A stretch of 17,790 bases of DNA. Origin: JBOFCS01 sp051646185 (GTDB taxonomy: Bacteria; Actinomycetota; Actinomycetes; Mycobacteriales; Mycobacteriaceae). Positions 7,789-15,802 of the stretch are shown here, in pieces. The stretch lies in contig JBOFCS010000023.1 in the NCBI GenBank assembly GCA_051646185.1, positions 1-17,790 on the forward strand, read 5' to 3'. The notes below the pieces were generated by a model. It was given only the letters and a program-made list of their open reading frames with translations. It did not search any database and was not told the origin of the DNA. The translations under genes and the position numbers were made by a program. Within the stretch, counting starts at the first letter, position 1. Each line of letters opens with the position of its first letter.

Positions 7789-8560
7789 GGCAAAAATCTT
7801 CCCCAAAAGGGGTGAGGTGCACACTTCTGCGTACAGTCTTAGGTGCACGTCCGGCTAGCTTCATTGCTTCGATAACAGCTGGTTGAACTTCAACTACTTG
7901 ATAACGTTCTTGCTCTACAGATTCTTTTGAAAACCATAGTAAGCCAAGTCGGAACAAGTTGTTCAGATAAGCGTTGGTTCTATTTGTGTGCCGACAACCA
8001 GCAAGTTCGCCGATCATTGACAGGCCTTCAGCGATCATTTCGGAGCCGATATCAAAGGGCCTGTTGGTGCGTACGTCAACTGTTGGCTGAGGTCCATACG
8101 CAGCAAGGTAGCGCAATATTCGGGCTTCATCTGGAGCAAGCTCATTAAGGATACGTGCATAGGCGGGGTGGGTATCGTGGATGTCATTTATATCTGCAGA
8201 TCGACGAAGCAACTCGGCCCCTCGCTTACGTAACTCCGCCGCATCAGATGTTGTTTGCACTTCTGGATCCGCATGGTTGTGGATCTGGGTTTTGGGGTTA
8301 ACAGGTGAGACTATGCCTAGCGCTTTTTGCGCAGCAGATCGTAATTCTGCAGAAGCGGCTTGGGTGATTTCTGTTGGTGATTGCCCCTCCTGAATCTCTT
8401 TAAGGACTCTGTTTCCGGTTGTTGTTGCAACTTCTACTGACCATTTAACGGAATGCCACCAGGTTTTTGCTGCTATTATTGCCAGTCCTGGAACTAGTCT
8501 GCTAAGCCGTATTTGCTCGTCAGATTCGTGGCCACTGTTGCCGATAAGATGTTGTGTCAT
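7748..8560 (-). CDS. DUF4393/Abi-alpha family protein
   Basis: A 270-residue protein of the DUF4393 (Abi-alpha) family, function unknown. A mildly hydrophobic segment, LVPGLAIIAAKTWW (22-35), precedes a charged linker. The core is LAPDEARILRYLAAYGPQP (141-159) with VDVRTNRPFDIGSEM, and a winged-helix-like NAYLNNLFRLGLLWF (196-210). The family's C-terminal HLTPFGEDFCHAVIP lies at 248-262. ATG 8560 has a GGAG about 8 bases upstream. Despite the name, derived from similarity to an abortive-infection protein, this version resembles chromosomal actinobacterial copies, and nothing nearby suggests phage defence. It lies between a DUF445 gene (37 bp upstream) and crtL (41-bp overlap), so it is probably co-transcribed with both. 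Role not known; association with the membrane is an inference from neighbours. Confidence 0.85.
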   Translation of the reverse strand: MTQHLIGNSGHESDEQIRLSRLVPGLAIIAAKTWWHSVKWSVEVATTTGNRVLKEIQEGQSPTEITQAASAELRSAAQKALGIVSPVNPKTQIHNHADPEVQTTSDAAELRKRGAELLRRSADINDIHDTHPAYARILNELAPDEARILRYLAAYGPQPTVDVRTNRPFDIGSEMIAEGLSMIGELAGCRHTNRTNAYLNNLFRLGLLWFSKESVEQERYQVVEVQPAVIEAMKLAGRAPKTVRRSVHLTPFGEDFCHAVIPSEPTNTVL

Positions 8561-8597
8561 TGAGTGCTCCGATCTTTATTATGCACAGCAGGTCGTA

Positions 8598-9872
8598 TTA
8601 GACGCCAAATATCGCAAGGTGGATGAGCCCGCCTACAAATCCTAAAACAGCACCGTGGACAAATAATAGCCATTCATCTTGTTTTACTGCTGATCGGAGT
8701 AGTTCATTAAAATCATCGAGGCTGAGTTTACTCATTTGTTCTGATACGAAATCACTGATTGCCCCTGATCGCTCCTTATTGAATTCTGGATCTGAAAAAG
8801 CAAGTGGGGCAATGTTTGTAACATCACAAGCAACAAGTTCACTTATTCGGTCATATTCTTGTCTTCCTACTGCAACTCGTACAGCACGGCGGGCTGATCC
8901 CAAGGCCTGGTCAAGTGCAGGTGCTATTGCGGTCGAGAGCATTTGACGTGTTCGATCAGAACGCGGTCCGTAGAGCATTTCTTCGCCAAGATTGCGTAAA
9001 GTAATAACATTTTCCGATATCGTCCTAGCGTATTCCTCAGAAATCTCTGCTTTGCGTTTAATGAAAAGCCCCTGTTTCCAAGGTACCCATTGCTTGGGGT
9101 AGATAGGTTCAAAAATCATAGTAATACCAAGGTAATTAACAACATATCCGATAACAACACCCCCAACAGGTAGTACCCACCATTGGGGGACCACATGAAT
9201 AAGTGCTACTAGGACAAAACCCATTGGATAGCCAAAATAGAAACCGAAGTTTTGCATAAACCTAAGTTCTTTGTGCCCCATATTTCGAAAAATATCGTTA
9301 AGAAGTTTGGGATGGGTTGATAGGTACCGGATGACCATCAGCTTTGCATCAACTAGCTGGTCAATATTTCGCCCGATTTCAGTGGTCAAAGATTTAACGA
9401 TTTCCGGGAGTTGATTTTCAATTCTATGAAACATAATATCGCGCATAGAATTTGGCAAATTGTACCAAAGCTGCGGATCCTCGCGTTCCATAATGCGGGT
9501 GACAACACCACGTATTTCGCCGCGAGCGATAATTGCTAATTGATCGGCGATTAAATCTGGCTCAAGTTTTTGGTAGAAGTCTGAAACACTGCCTAGCTTT
9601 GCTAGGCTTTTATCAACTGCGATACTCGCCATTTTTTCGGCCCGAGATGGTACGATGCCTTGCCATCCAAATCGACCATCACTTTGAATAGCTGGGATAA
9701 CTTGAACGCGACGTGGAAGTACAGAGTAGATGAATTTTAGCCCTGGAAGTCTAATTCCATGGAAATTCAACGGCGCGAACAACATCAGTACACCGGACCA
9801 GTTCGTGATGTACCCAATTATTCCAGTAAACAATGGTACGGTGATGAGTTCGATAATTAATTTTTGATCCAC
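8598..9872 (-). CDS. DUF445 family membrane protein
   Basis: A 424-residue integral membrane protein of the DUF445 family (function unknown). The family signature occurs twice: GIIGYITNWSGVLMLFAPL (17-35) with GWQGIVPSRAEKMASI (69-84), and VVIGYVVNYLGITMIFEPI (239-257) with WKQGLFIKRKAEIS (265-278). This suggests an internal duplication. Membrane segments are likely at about 5-35, 210-257 and 400-424, flanking two mostly helical soluble stretches. I take GTG 9872 as the start: it is followed directly by the first membrane segment and preceded by an AGGCAGG-like ribosome site. It heads the minus-strand unit DUF445-DUF4393-crtL and is divergent from the ABC-F gene, sharing a 258-bp control region. 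Envelope or membrane organisation is a reasonable guess only. Confidence 0.88.
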   Translation of the reverse strand: MDQKLIIELITVPLFTGIIGYITNWSGVLMLFAPLNFHGIRLPGLKFIYSVLPRRVQVIPAIQSDGRFGWQGIVPSRAEKMASIAVDKSLAKLGSVSDFYQKLEPDLIADQLAIIARGEIRGVVTRIMEREDPQLWYNLPNSMRDIMFHRIENQLPEIVKSLTTEIGRNIDQLVDAKLMVIRYLSTHPKLLNDIFRNMGHKELRFMQNFGFYFGYPMGFVLVALIHVVPQWWVLPVGGVVIGYVVNYLGITMIFEPIYPKQWVPWKQGLFIKRKAEISEEYARTISENVITLRNLGEEMLYGPRSDRTRQMLSTAIAPALDQALGSARRAVRVAVGRQEYDRISELVACDVTNIAPLAFSDPEFNKERSGAISDFVSEQMSKLSLDDFNELLRSAVKQDEWLLFVHGAVLGFVGGLIHLAIFGV

Positions 9873-9938
9873 TGCACCTGCCTCGTATCTGTCTGATCTG
9901 GCTCGGTCTGCCCAGTATTAATAGCTCTTGTGTCGCGG

Positions 9939-9944
9939 AATATA
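9939..9944 (-). promoter_or_regulatory. Possible -10 element of the DUF445 unit
   Basis: On the minus strand this reads TATATT, about 67 bases before the GTG start of the DUF445 gene. No convincing -35 hexamer lies 16-18 bp upstream, which is common in actinobacteria but leaves the call weak. Confidence 0.25.
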
Positions 9945-9972
9945 GCATTGCTGGTTGTTGCTGCGTGGGAAA

Positions 9973-9988
9973 ATCTTCGAAAGAAGAT
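9973..9988. repeat. Perfect 6-bp inverted repeat with GAAA loop in divergent intergenic region
   Basis: ATCTTC-GAAA-GAAGAT lies in the 258-bp gap between the divergent DUF445 and ABC-F genes. As RNA it would form a small GNRA-capped hairpin; as DNA it could be a regulator site. It is followed at 9991 by TATATT, a possible plus-strand -10 for the ABC-F gene, although no good -35 accompanies it. A second inverted repeat, CCAGC-G-GCTGG, lies at about 10009-10019. Confidence 0.4.
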
Positions 9989-10081
9989 CATATATTCACT
10001 GCCAGCGAGCCAGCGGCTGGTAGATGCACCTGCTTGGGCGCGGTAAACTGGTAACGAACCGAATTATCCGGGGTTCGCGCA

Positions 10082-10097
10082 TGTGACATGTGTAACT
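10082..10097. promoter_or_regulatory. Weak CRP/GlxR-like half-conserved site
   Basis: TGTGACATGTGTAACT has one perfect half of the CRP-type pattern TGTGA-N6-TCACA and a 3/5 second half. It lies about 35 bp before the ABC-F GTG start. GlxR is the CRP-family global regulator in Corynebacterium. The match is marginal and offered only as a candidate. Confidence 0.2.
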
Positions 10098-10130
10098 GCC
10101 CCTTCATGCACATGCGTCTGAGGAGTTTTT

Positions 10131-11762
10131 GTGATTACCGCTACTGACCTTGAGGTTCGCGCTGGGGTCCGTACCTTACTGTCGGCCCCTGGGTCTGCAT
10201 TACGTGTTCAAGCTGGGGACCGGATTGGGTTAGTGGGTCGAAATGGCGCCGGTAAGACCACTACCATGCGGATACTGGCAGGCGAGGGGGAACCATACGC
10301 AGGGAAAGTTACAAGAACAGGCGAGCTTGGTTATTTGCCGCAGGACCCACGTGAAGGAGATTTAGCAGTTCTCGCCCGCGATCGGGTGCTCTCTGCCCGT
10401 GGGCTCGATGAACTCCTGCGTGATATGGAGAAGCAGCAAGTGCTCATGGCTGAGGTAGTCGATGACGCTGTACGTGACCAAGCGGTCCGGCGGTACGGCC
10501 AATTAGAGGATCGGTTTTCTTCACTCGGGGGTTATGTTGCTGAGAGCGAAGCGGCTCGGATTTGCTCAAGTCTTGGGTTAGCCGATCGAATTTTGGAGCA
10601 GTCCCTTAAAACTCTTTCTGGTGGGCAACGTCGTCGGGTCGAATTAGCTCGAATTTTATTTGCAGCCTCAGACGGCAGCGGTGGACGTTCCAATACCACC
10701 CTATTGCTTGATGAGCCGACCAATCACTTAGACGCAGATTCAATTACTTGGTTACGAAGTTTTTTGCAGAACCATGAAGGCGGACTCATCGTTATTAGCC
10801 ATGATGTAGACCTTCTTGCTGATGTGGTTAATCGTGTGTGGTTCCTTGATGCAGTTCGCGGTGAGGCAGATATATACAATATGGGTTGGAAAAAATATCT
10901 TGACGCTCGTGCTACCGATGAACAAAGACGCCGCAGAGAACGTGCTAATGCTGAAAAGAAAGCCGGGGCACTAAGAATCCAAGCGGCAAAAATGGGCGCA
11001 AAGGCTACAAAAGCGGTAGCAGCACAAAATATGGCTAAACGCGCAGATAAATTATTGGCAAATTTAGATGCCGAGCGGGTATCAGATAGAGTGGCAAAGA
11101 TACGTTTTCCTGAGCCTTCGCCGTGCGGAAAAACTCCTTTAATGGCAAAAAATTTAACCAAAGTTTATGGGTCACTTGAAATATTTACAGGCGTGGATTT
11201 AGCTATTGATAGGGGGAGTCGAGTTGTAGTGCTAGGGCTCAATGGTGCGGGTAAGACTACTTTATTGCGCATTCTTGCAGGTGCCGAAAAGCCAGATGCC
11301 GGATCGCTTGTGCCTGGGCATGGAATGAAAGTTGGTTATTTCGCCCAGGAACACGACACTCTTGACGACAATGCAACTGTGTGGGACAACATTCGTCATG
11401 CTGCTCCAGATACTGGTGAGCAGGAACTGAGATCCCTGCTCGGCGCCTTCATGTTTACCGGTCCGCAGCTAGAACAATCTGCTGGAACTCTTTCTGGTGG
11501 TGAAAAAACTCGTCTAGCCCTGGCTGGATTAGTTTCTTCAGCAGCCAACGTACTGCTATTGGACGAACCAACAAATAATCTTGACCCAGTTTCTCGTGAA
11601 CAAGTACTTGATGCGCTCAGGAGTTACACCGGCGCTGTAGTGCTAGTGACACACGACCCGGGAGCAGCTGAGGCTTTAAGTCCCGAACGAGTCATTTTAC
11701 TTCCAGACGGTACCGAAGACCATTGGTCAGGGGATTATTTGGAATTAATTCAACTTGCTTGA
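10131..11762 (+). CDS. ABC-F family ATP-binding protein
   Basis: A 543-residue soluble protein with two ABC ATPase domains and no membrane segments, as in ABC-F translation factors that bind the ribosomal E site. Domain 1 has Walker A GLVGRNGAGKTTT (about 33-45), signature LSGGQRRRVELARIL and Walker B LLLDEPTNHLD. A charged, coiled-coil-like linker rich in Arg/Lys/Ala (about 260-310) is the expected P-site-tRNA interaction motif region. Domain 2 has GLNGAGKTT (369-377), LSGGEKTRLALAGL and LLLDEPTNNLD. GTG 10131 is preceded by AGGAG with 5-bp spacing. It matches M. tuberculosis Rv1473 (annotated as a macrolide-transport ATP-binding protein) in length and context. Whether it gives antibiotic tolerance or serves general translation cannot be decided here. 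Confidence 0.93.
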   Translation: MITATDLEVRAGVRTLLSAPGSALRVQAGDRIGLVGRNGAGKTTTMRILAGEGEPYAGKVTRTGELGYLPQDPREGDLAVLARDRVLSARGLDELLRDMEKQQVLMAEVVDDAVRDQAVRRYGQLEDRFSSLGGYVAESEAARICSSLGLADRILEQSLKTLSGGQRRRVELARILFAASDGSGGRSNTTLLLDEPTNHLDADSITWLRSFLQNHEGGLIVISHDVDLLADVVNRVWFLDAVRGEADIYNMGWKKYLDARATDEQRRRRERANAEKKAGALRIQAAKMGAKATKAVAAQNMAKRADKLLANLDAERVSDRVAKIRFPEPSPCGKTPLMAKNLTKVYGSLEIFTGVDLAIDRGSRVVVLGLNGAGKTTLLRILAGAEKPDAGSLVPGHGMKVGYFAQEHDTLDDNATVWDNIRHAAPDTGEQELRSLLGAFMFTGPQLEQSAGTLSGGEKTRLALAGLVSSAANVLLLDEPTNNLDPVSREQVLDALRSYTGAVVLVTHDPGAAEALSPERVILLPDGTEDHWSGDYLELIQLA

Positions 11763-11790
11763 CTGATTTTACGCCAATTCTTGCGGTTTA

Positions 11791-11820
11791 TTGATAAATA
11801 CTGTGTCAAGCGTTTAATCT
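11791..11820 (+). promoter_or_regulatory. Possible promoter of the small HTH gene
   Basis: In the 114-bp gap after the ABC-F gene, TTGATA (11791-11796) and TAATCT (11815-11820) are 18 bp apart, about 56 bases before the HTH start codon. No terminator hairpin for the ABC-F gene is visible, so read-through is also possible. Confidence 0.35.
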
Positions 11821-11876
11821 CAGGAGTTGTAATAACAGGGGGTCTTGTTGTTTAGCAGGCTTACTGGAGGTTTTCA

Positions 11877-12104
11877 ATGGCAGGTTTATCAGCTTCGGCA
11901 ACTGTGTCAAAGGGCGCAAGGATTATCGGAGAATCACGCAATCAATTGCAAGATGAACTAAAGGCAAAGTATGAGGCAGGTGCAAGTATCCGCACCGTAG
12001 CAAAAACGACGGGGCGTTCTTATGGATTTATTCATAAAGTGCTTGTCGAATCGGCGGTAAACTTACGTGGACGTGGGGGAGCTAATAGGAAAAAATCTTC
12101 CTAG
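11877..12104 (+). CDS. Small helix-turn-helix protein, Rv1473A-like
   Basis: A 75-residue basic protein. Residues about 23-60 form a helix-turn-helix of the transposase/sigma-like kind (LQDELKAKYEAGASIRTVAK, then TTGRSYGFIHKVLVESAV). It ends in a basic tail, LRGRGGANRKK (63-73), whose RGR core resembles the minor-groove-binding loops of AT-hook and Lsr2-type proteins. ATG 11877 follows a strong GGAGG. It matches the small predicted regulator next to the ABC-F gene in M. tuberculosis (Rv1473A) in size, motif and position. The DNA target is unknown. It converges on acnR with only 32 bp between the stop codons. Confident as a gene; DNA binding is inferred from the motif. Confidence 0.88.
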   Translation: MAGLSASATVSKGARIIGESRNQLQDELKAKYEAGASIRTVAKTTGRSYGFIHKVLVESAVNLRGRGGANRKKSS

Positions 12105-12136
12105 CTCATTGCTCATTGTCCGGTTGGAGGAACTTA

Positions 12137-12709
12137 TTAAGTAGCTCCTTGGCGGCGCACAGATTCTTCAACAAGATCGAGTACCGCACTAAGATTTTCA
12201 GCTTTATGTCCGCAAGCAAGCCTTGCAACTAGTCCGTCTAGTACTAAATCGAGGTATCCCAGGATGACATCATTAGGGATATCCTCACGTAATTTTCCGG
12301 CTAATTTTTGGCGTTCAAGTCGGGCTAGTGTTGCCGAAGTTAATTCAGCTGAGCGTTCTGCCCAGCCTTTGCGAAACTCCGGGTCATTGCGTAGCCTGCG
12401 TGCGATTTCCAATCGGGTGGCTAGCCAATCAAACTGTTCTGGATGTGCCAGCATGTCCCGCATAACTTGGACTAAACCTTGGGTAGCTGCAACTTCCGCC
12501 ATGCGACCGGCGTCTTCACTAGCAAGCGCAAAAAACAAAGCATCTTTATCTCTAAAATGGTGGAAGATCGCTCCGCGGGAAAGCTGTATCGCATCCTCAA
12601 GGCGACGCACTGTAGCACCGTCATAGCCAAATTCAGCAAAACAACGTCGGGCCCCATCTAAAATTTGGCTCCGCCGCGCTACAAGATGGTTCTCGCTGAC
12701 TTTGGGCAC
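12137..12709 (-). CDS. acnR: AcnR, TetR-family repressor of aconitase
   Basis: A 190-residue TetR-family regulator. The N-terminal HTH covers RRSQILDGARRCFAEFGYDG (12-31) and ATVRRLEDAIQLSRGAIFHHF (32-52). The C-terminal ligand domain ends in the AcnR-like LVLDGLVARLACGH ... LSAVLDLVEESVRR. It closely resembles C. glutamicum AcnR, which represses acn, binds its operator as a homodimer and is released by citrate-Mg. GTG 12709 has AGGAAG 5 bases upstream. It lies directly downstream of acn on the same strand, as in corynebacteria and M. tuberculosis (Rv1474c), separated from it by a strong hairpin. A matching operator lies upstream of acn. Confidence 0.93.
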   Translation of the reverse strand: MPKVSENHLVARRSQILDGARRCFAEFGYDGATVRRLEDAIQLSRGAIFHHFRDKDALFFALASEDAGRMAEVAATQGLVQVMRDMLAHPEQFDWLATRLEIARRLRNDPEFRKGWAERSAELTSATLARLERQKLAGKLREDIPNDVILGYLDLVLDGLVARLACGHKAENLSAVLDLVEESVRRQGAT

Positions 12710-12794
12710 TGTACTTCCTAGCGATCTAGTAAGGATGGGTCTATGTAGATTCGAAATGGTGCTTTCTCGTTAGCGGGTTTACGTATGAACAGAA

Positions 12795-12836
12795 CCGGCG
12801 GCGAGAGCGGCTATAAGCTGCCGCACCCGCCGCCGG
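12795..12836 (-). terminator. Strong GC-rich hairpin after acn (terminator or attenuator before acnR)
   Basis: CCGGCGGCG (12795-12803) and CGCCGCCGG (12828-12836) form a perfect 9-bp stem, and inside it GCGGC (12807-12811) pairs with GCCGC (12820-12824). Read on the minus strand, it starts 30 bases after the acn stop and is followed by TTCTGTTC, a modest T-rich stretch. It is far more G+C-rich than its surroundings. Because acnR follows on the same strand, it could separate the two genes, or reduce acnR expression by partial termination, or protect the acn mRNA 3' end. Confidence 0.7.
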
Positions 12837-12865
12837 AATCAACTACCGAGATGGATCAGGAGGGT

Positions 12866-15655
12866 TTAGTTCTTGATCATATTGCGTAGCACGTACTGCA
12901 AGATGCCACCATTGCGGTAGTAATCTGCTTCACCAGGAGTGTCGATTCGAACTACCGCATCAAATTCAACTTTTTCACCGTTGGTGCGAGTCGCCGTTAC
13001 CTTCATGGTTTTTGGTGTTACGCCTGAGTTGAGTTCTTCAATACCAACAATATCGAAGGTCTCGGTTCCATCAAGCTTGAGTGAGGCAGCGCTCTCACCA
13101 ACAGGGAACTGTAACGGTACTACGCCCATTCCAATGAGGTTGGAACGGTGGATACGCTCAAACGACTCGGTAATAACTGCTTTTACCCCAAGCAGGCGGG
13201 TACCTTTTGCGGCCCAGTCTCGAGAAGATCCCGAACCATATTCTTTACCGCCAAGAACAACCAAAGGAATATTGGCGCTCTGGTAGTTTTGCGCAGCATC
13301 GTAAATGAATGCCTGGGGGCCGCCTTCTTGGGTGAAATCACGAGTGTACCCACCAGAGACATCATCAAGAAGTTGGTTACGCAGCCGAATGTTAGCGAAG
13401 GTTCCGCGAATCATAACCTCATGATTACCGCGACGAGAACCGTAGGAGTTGAAGTCTTTTGGCTCAACTCCATTGTTAACAAGATACTGTGCGGCAGGCG
13501 TTCCGGCTTTGATATTTCCAGCAGGAGAGATGTGATCTGTGGTCACTGAGTCGCCAAGGAGAGCAAGAACCCGAGCGCCCTTGATATCGGTTACCGGGGT
13601 TGGTTCTTTCGGCATTCCTTCGAAGTACGGAGGCTTACGAACATAGGTTGATTGAGCATCCCAGTCGAAGGTCTTGCCATTCGGGGTTGGAAGTCCACGC
13701 CAACGCTCGTCACCTTTGAAGACATCAGCGTAGGACTTGATAAACATATCCTGGTTGATTGAGGTGCTGATGGTTTCTTCAATTTCCTTGGCGGAAGGCC
13801 AAATATCTTTGAGGAACACATCGTTACCCTCGGCGTCTTTTCCAAGAGCATCATGCTCAAAATCAAAGTCCATGGTTCCAGCCAAAGCATAGGCAATAAC
13901 CAATGGGGGAGAAGCCAAGTAGTTCATCTTGACATCTGGGGAGATGCGACCCTCAAAGTTGCGGTTACCGGAAAGCACAGCCGTAGCAGTGAGATCATTG
14001 TCGTTAATAGCTTTCGACGCGCTTTCGATGATCGGTCCGGTGTTGCCGATGCAGGTGGCGCAACCGTAACCAGCGAGGAAGAATCCTAACTTCTCAAGGT
14101 AAGGCCACAGTCCTGCTTTGTTGTAGTAGTCGGTAACTACCTGTGAGCCAGGAGCCATGGTGGTCTTCACCCAAGGCTTTGAGGTTAAGCCCTTTTCGAC
14201 AGCTTTTTTGGCCAGCAAGGCAGCGCCGAGCATGACGGAGGGGTTTGAGGTATTGGTACATGAGGTGATTGAAGCCACCACAACTGCGCCGTGGTCGAGG
14301 ATAAAATCTCCGTACTCGGCATCGCTCACGCGAATTGGCTTACTTGGTCTTCCTTCAGCTCCTAGCGCCGCAGAAGGAATGAGAACTGCATCATCCTCAG
14401 CGAAAGAGAGGGTTGCCGAACCGGTGGCAGGAGCTTGATCCTCAGCTGCGGTAAGTGTAGCGCCTTCTTCGCCGACATAGTTGTGAATATCTTTGCGGAA
14501 GGCGATCTTTGATTCTGATAATAGAATCCGGTCCTGTGGGCGCTTTGGCCCGGCGATGGAAGGGACAACCTCGCCAAGATCGAGTTCTAGATACTCGGAG
14601 TACGTAGGCTCGTTATCGGCGTCATGCCATAGCCCTTGTTCTTTGGCGTATGCCTCAACGAGAGCGAGCTGCTCTTCGCTACGGCCGGTGAGACGTAGGT
14701 AGTCGACGGTTACTTCATCAATGGGGAAGATTGCTGCAGTAGAACCAAATTCGGGGCTCATATTGCCTAGGGTGGCACGGTTTGCCAAAGGAACTTCAGC
14801 AACACCTTTGCCATAAAACTCAACAAATTTGCCCACCACACCATGCTTACGCAGCATGTCAGTGACCGTGAGAACCACATCAGTTGCGGTAACCCCTGGC
14901 TTGATTTCACCGGTCAATTTAAAGCCGACAACGCGAGGGATGAGCATAGACACTGGCTGTCCAAGCATGGCTGCTTCGGCTTCAATACCGCCAACGCCCC
15001 AACCAAGGACACCAAGGCCATTAACCATGGTGGTGTGTGAGTCGGTTCCTACACAAGTATCGGGGTAAGCCTGTCCGTTGCGAACCATGACAGTGCGAGC
15101 AAGGTGCTCGATATTGACCTGGTGCACGATACCTGTTCCGGGGGGGACAACTTTGAAGTCATCAAATGCGCCTTGACCCCAGCGCAGGAACTGGTAGCGC
15201 TCCCCATTGCGGGAGTATTCAATCTCCACATTGCGCTCGAAGGCATCAGAACGGCCAAAGATATCGATAATTACTGAGTGGTCAATGACCATTTCAGCTG
15301 GTGCAAGTGGATTTACTTTATCGGGATCGCCCCCGAGGGTGGCTACTGCTTCACGCATTGTTGCAAGATCAACGATGCAGGGGACTCCAGTGAAGTCTTG
15401 CATGATCACGCGGGCTGGGGTGAATTGAATTTCGATGCTGGGATCTGCCGAAGGGTCCCACGAAGCTATCGCCCGGATATGGTCAGCGGTGATATTCGCT
15501 CCGTCTTCGGTACGAAGCAGATTTTCGGCAAGAATTTTCAGTGCGTAGGGAAGCTTCTCAGTCCCGGGGACGGCGTTCAGTCGGAAAATTTCGTAGGAAT
15601 TTTCTCCGACGCTAAGGGTTCCACGAGCGCCAAAGGAATCTTTACTGGTAGTCAA
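12866..15655 (-). CDS. acn: Aconitate hydratase (aconitase A)
   Basis: The TCA-cycle enzyme that interconverts citrate and isocitrate with a [4Fe-4S] cluster, so it is a client of the suf pathway at the other end of the window. The three cluster cysteines are Cys466 (SITSCTNTSNPSVM), Cys532 and Cys535 (GYGCATCIGNTGP). GNRNFEGRISPDVKMNYLASP and GSGSSRDWAAKGT are the other AcnA hallmarks. I place the start at the TTG 15655, giving 929 residues beginning M-T-T-S-K-D-S-F. It has GGAG 8 bases upstream and matches the usual N-terminus; the frame stays open to an ATG at 15733, but those 26 residues are Arg/Gly-rich and unlike the family. acn has a leader of roughly 140 bases and an AcnR operator. 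Confidence 0.95.
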   Translation of the reverse strand: MTTSKDSFGARGTLSVGENSYEIFRLNAVPGTEKLPYALKILAENLLRTEDGANITADHIRAIASWDPSADPSIEIQFTPARVIMQDFTGVPCIVDLATMREAVATLGGDPDKVNPLAPAEMVIDHSVIIDIFGRSDAFERNVEIEYSRNGERYQFLRWGQGAFDDFKVVPPGTGIVHQVNIEHLARTVMVRNGQAYPDTCVGTDSHTTMVNGLGVLGWGVGGIEAEAAMLGQPVSMLIPRVVGFKLTGEIKPGVTATDVVLTVTDMLRKHGVVGKFVEFYGKGVAEVPLANRATLGNMSPEFGSTAAIFPIDEVTVDYLRLTGRSEEQLALVEAYAKEQGLWHDADNEPTYSEYLELDLGEVVPSIAGPKRPQDRILLSESKIAFRKDIHNYVGEEGATLTAAEDQAPATGSATLSFAEDDAVLIPSAALGAEGRPSKPIRVSDAEYGDFILDHGAVVVASITSCTNTSNPSVMLGAALLAKKAVEKGLTSKPWVKTTMAPGSQVVTDYYNKAGLWPYLEKLGFFLAGYGCATCIGNTGPIIESASKAINDNDLTATAVLSGNRNFEGRISPDVKMNYLASPPLVIAYALAGTMDFDFEHDALGKDAEGNDVFLKDIWPSAKEIEETISTSINQDMFIKSYADVFKGDERWRGLPTPNGKTFDWDAQSTYVRKPPYFEGMPKEPTPVTDIKGARVLALLGDSVTTDHISPAGNIKAGTPAAQYLVNNGVEPKDFNSYGSRRGNHEVMIRGTFANIRLRNQLLDDVSGGYTRDFTQEGGPQAFIYDAAQNYQSANIPLVVLGGKEYGSGSSRDWAAKGTRLLGVKAVITESFERIHRSNLIGMGVVPLQFPVGESAASLKLDGTETFDIVGIEELNSGVTPKTMKVTATRTNGEKVEFDAVVRIDTPGEADYYRNGGILQYVLRNMIKN

Positions 15656-15802
15656 GTCAACAACTCCACGTGTTCGGTCTGCCAAAATAAGCAGAGGGTC
15701 GCCACCGGCGGGGCTGCGTCGGTGGTTCCGCAAGCCAAAAGTGCTGTCTTGGCGGTACCAAGAATATGGAACTGCAAAACAATTCTTTAAGGCTCAAAAG
15801 GC

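Noticed and set aside
7748..8560. Reading the Abi-alpha family gene as a phage-defence gene.
   Set aside because: The neighbours are housekeeping genes in conserved order, with no defence partners or mobility genes nearby. The family name alone is not evidence.
15278..15790. A 170-codon open frame on the plus strand antisense to the start of acn.
   Set aside because: It lies opposite the unmistakable N-terminal part of aconitase, has no recognisable domain, and its composition is that of a complementary-strand shadow.
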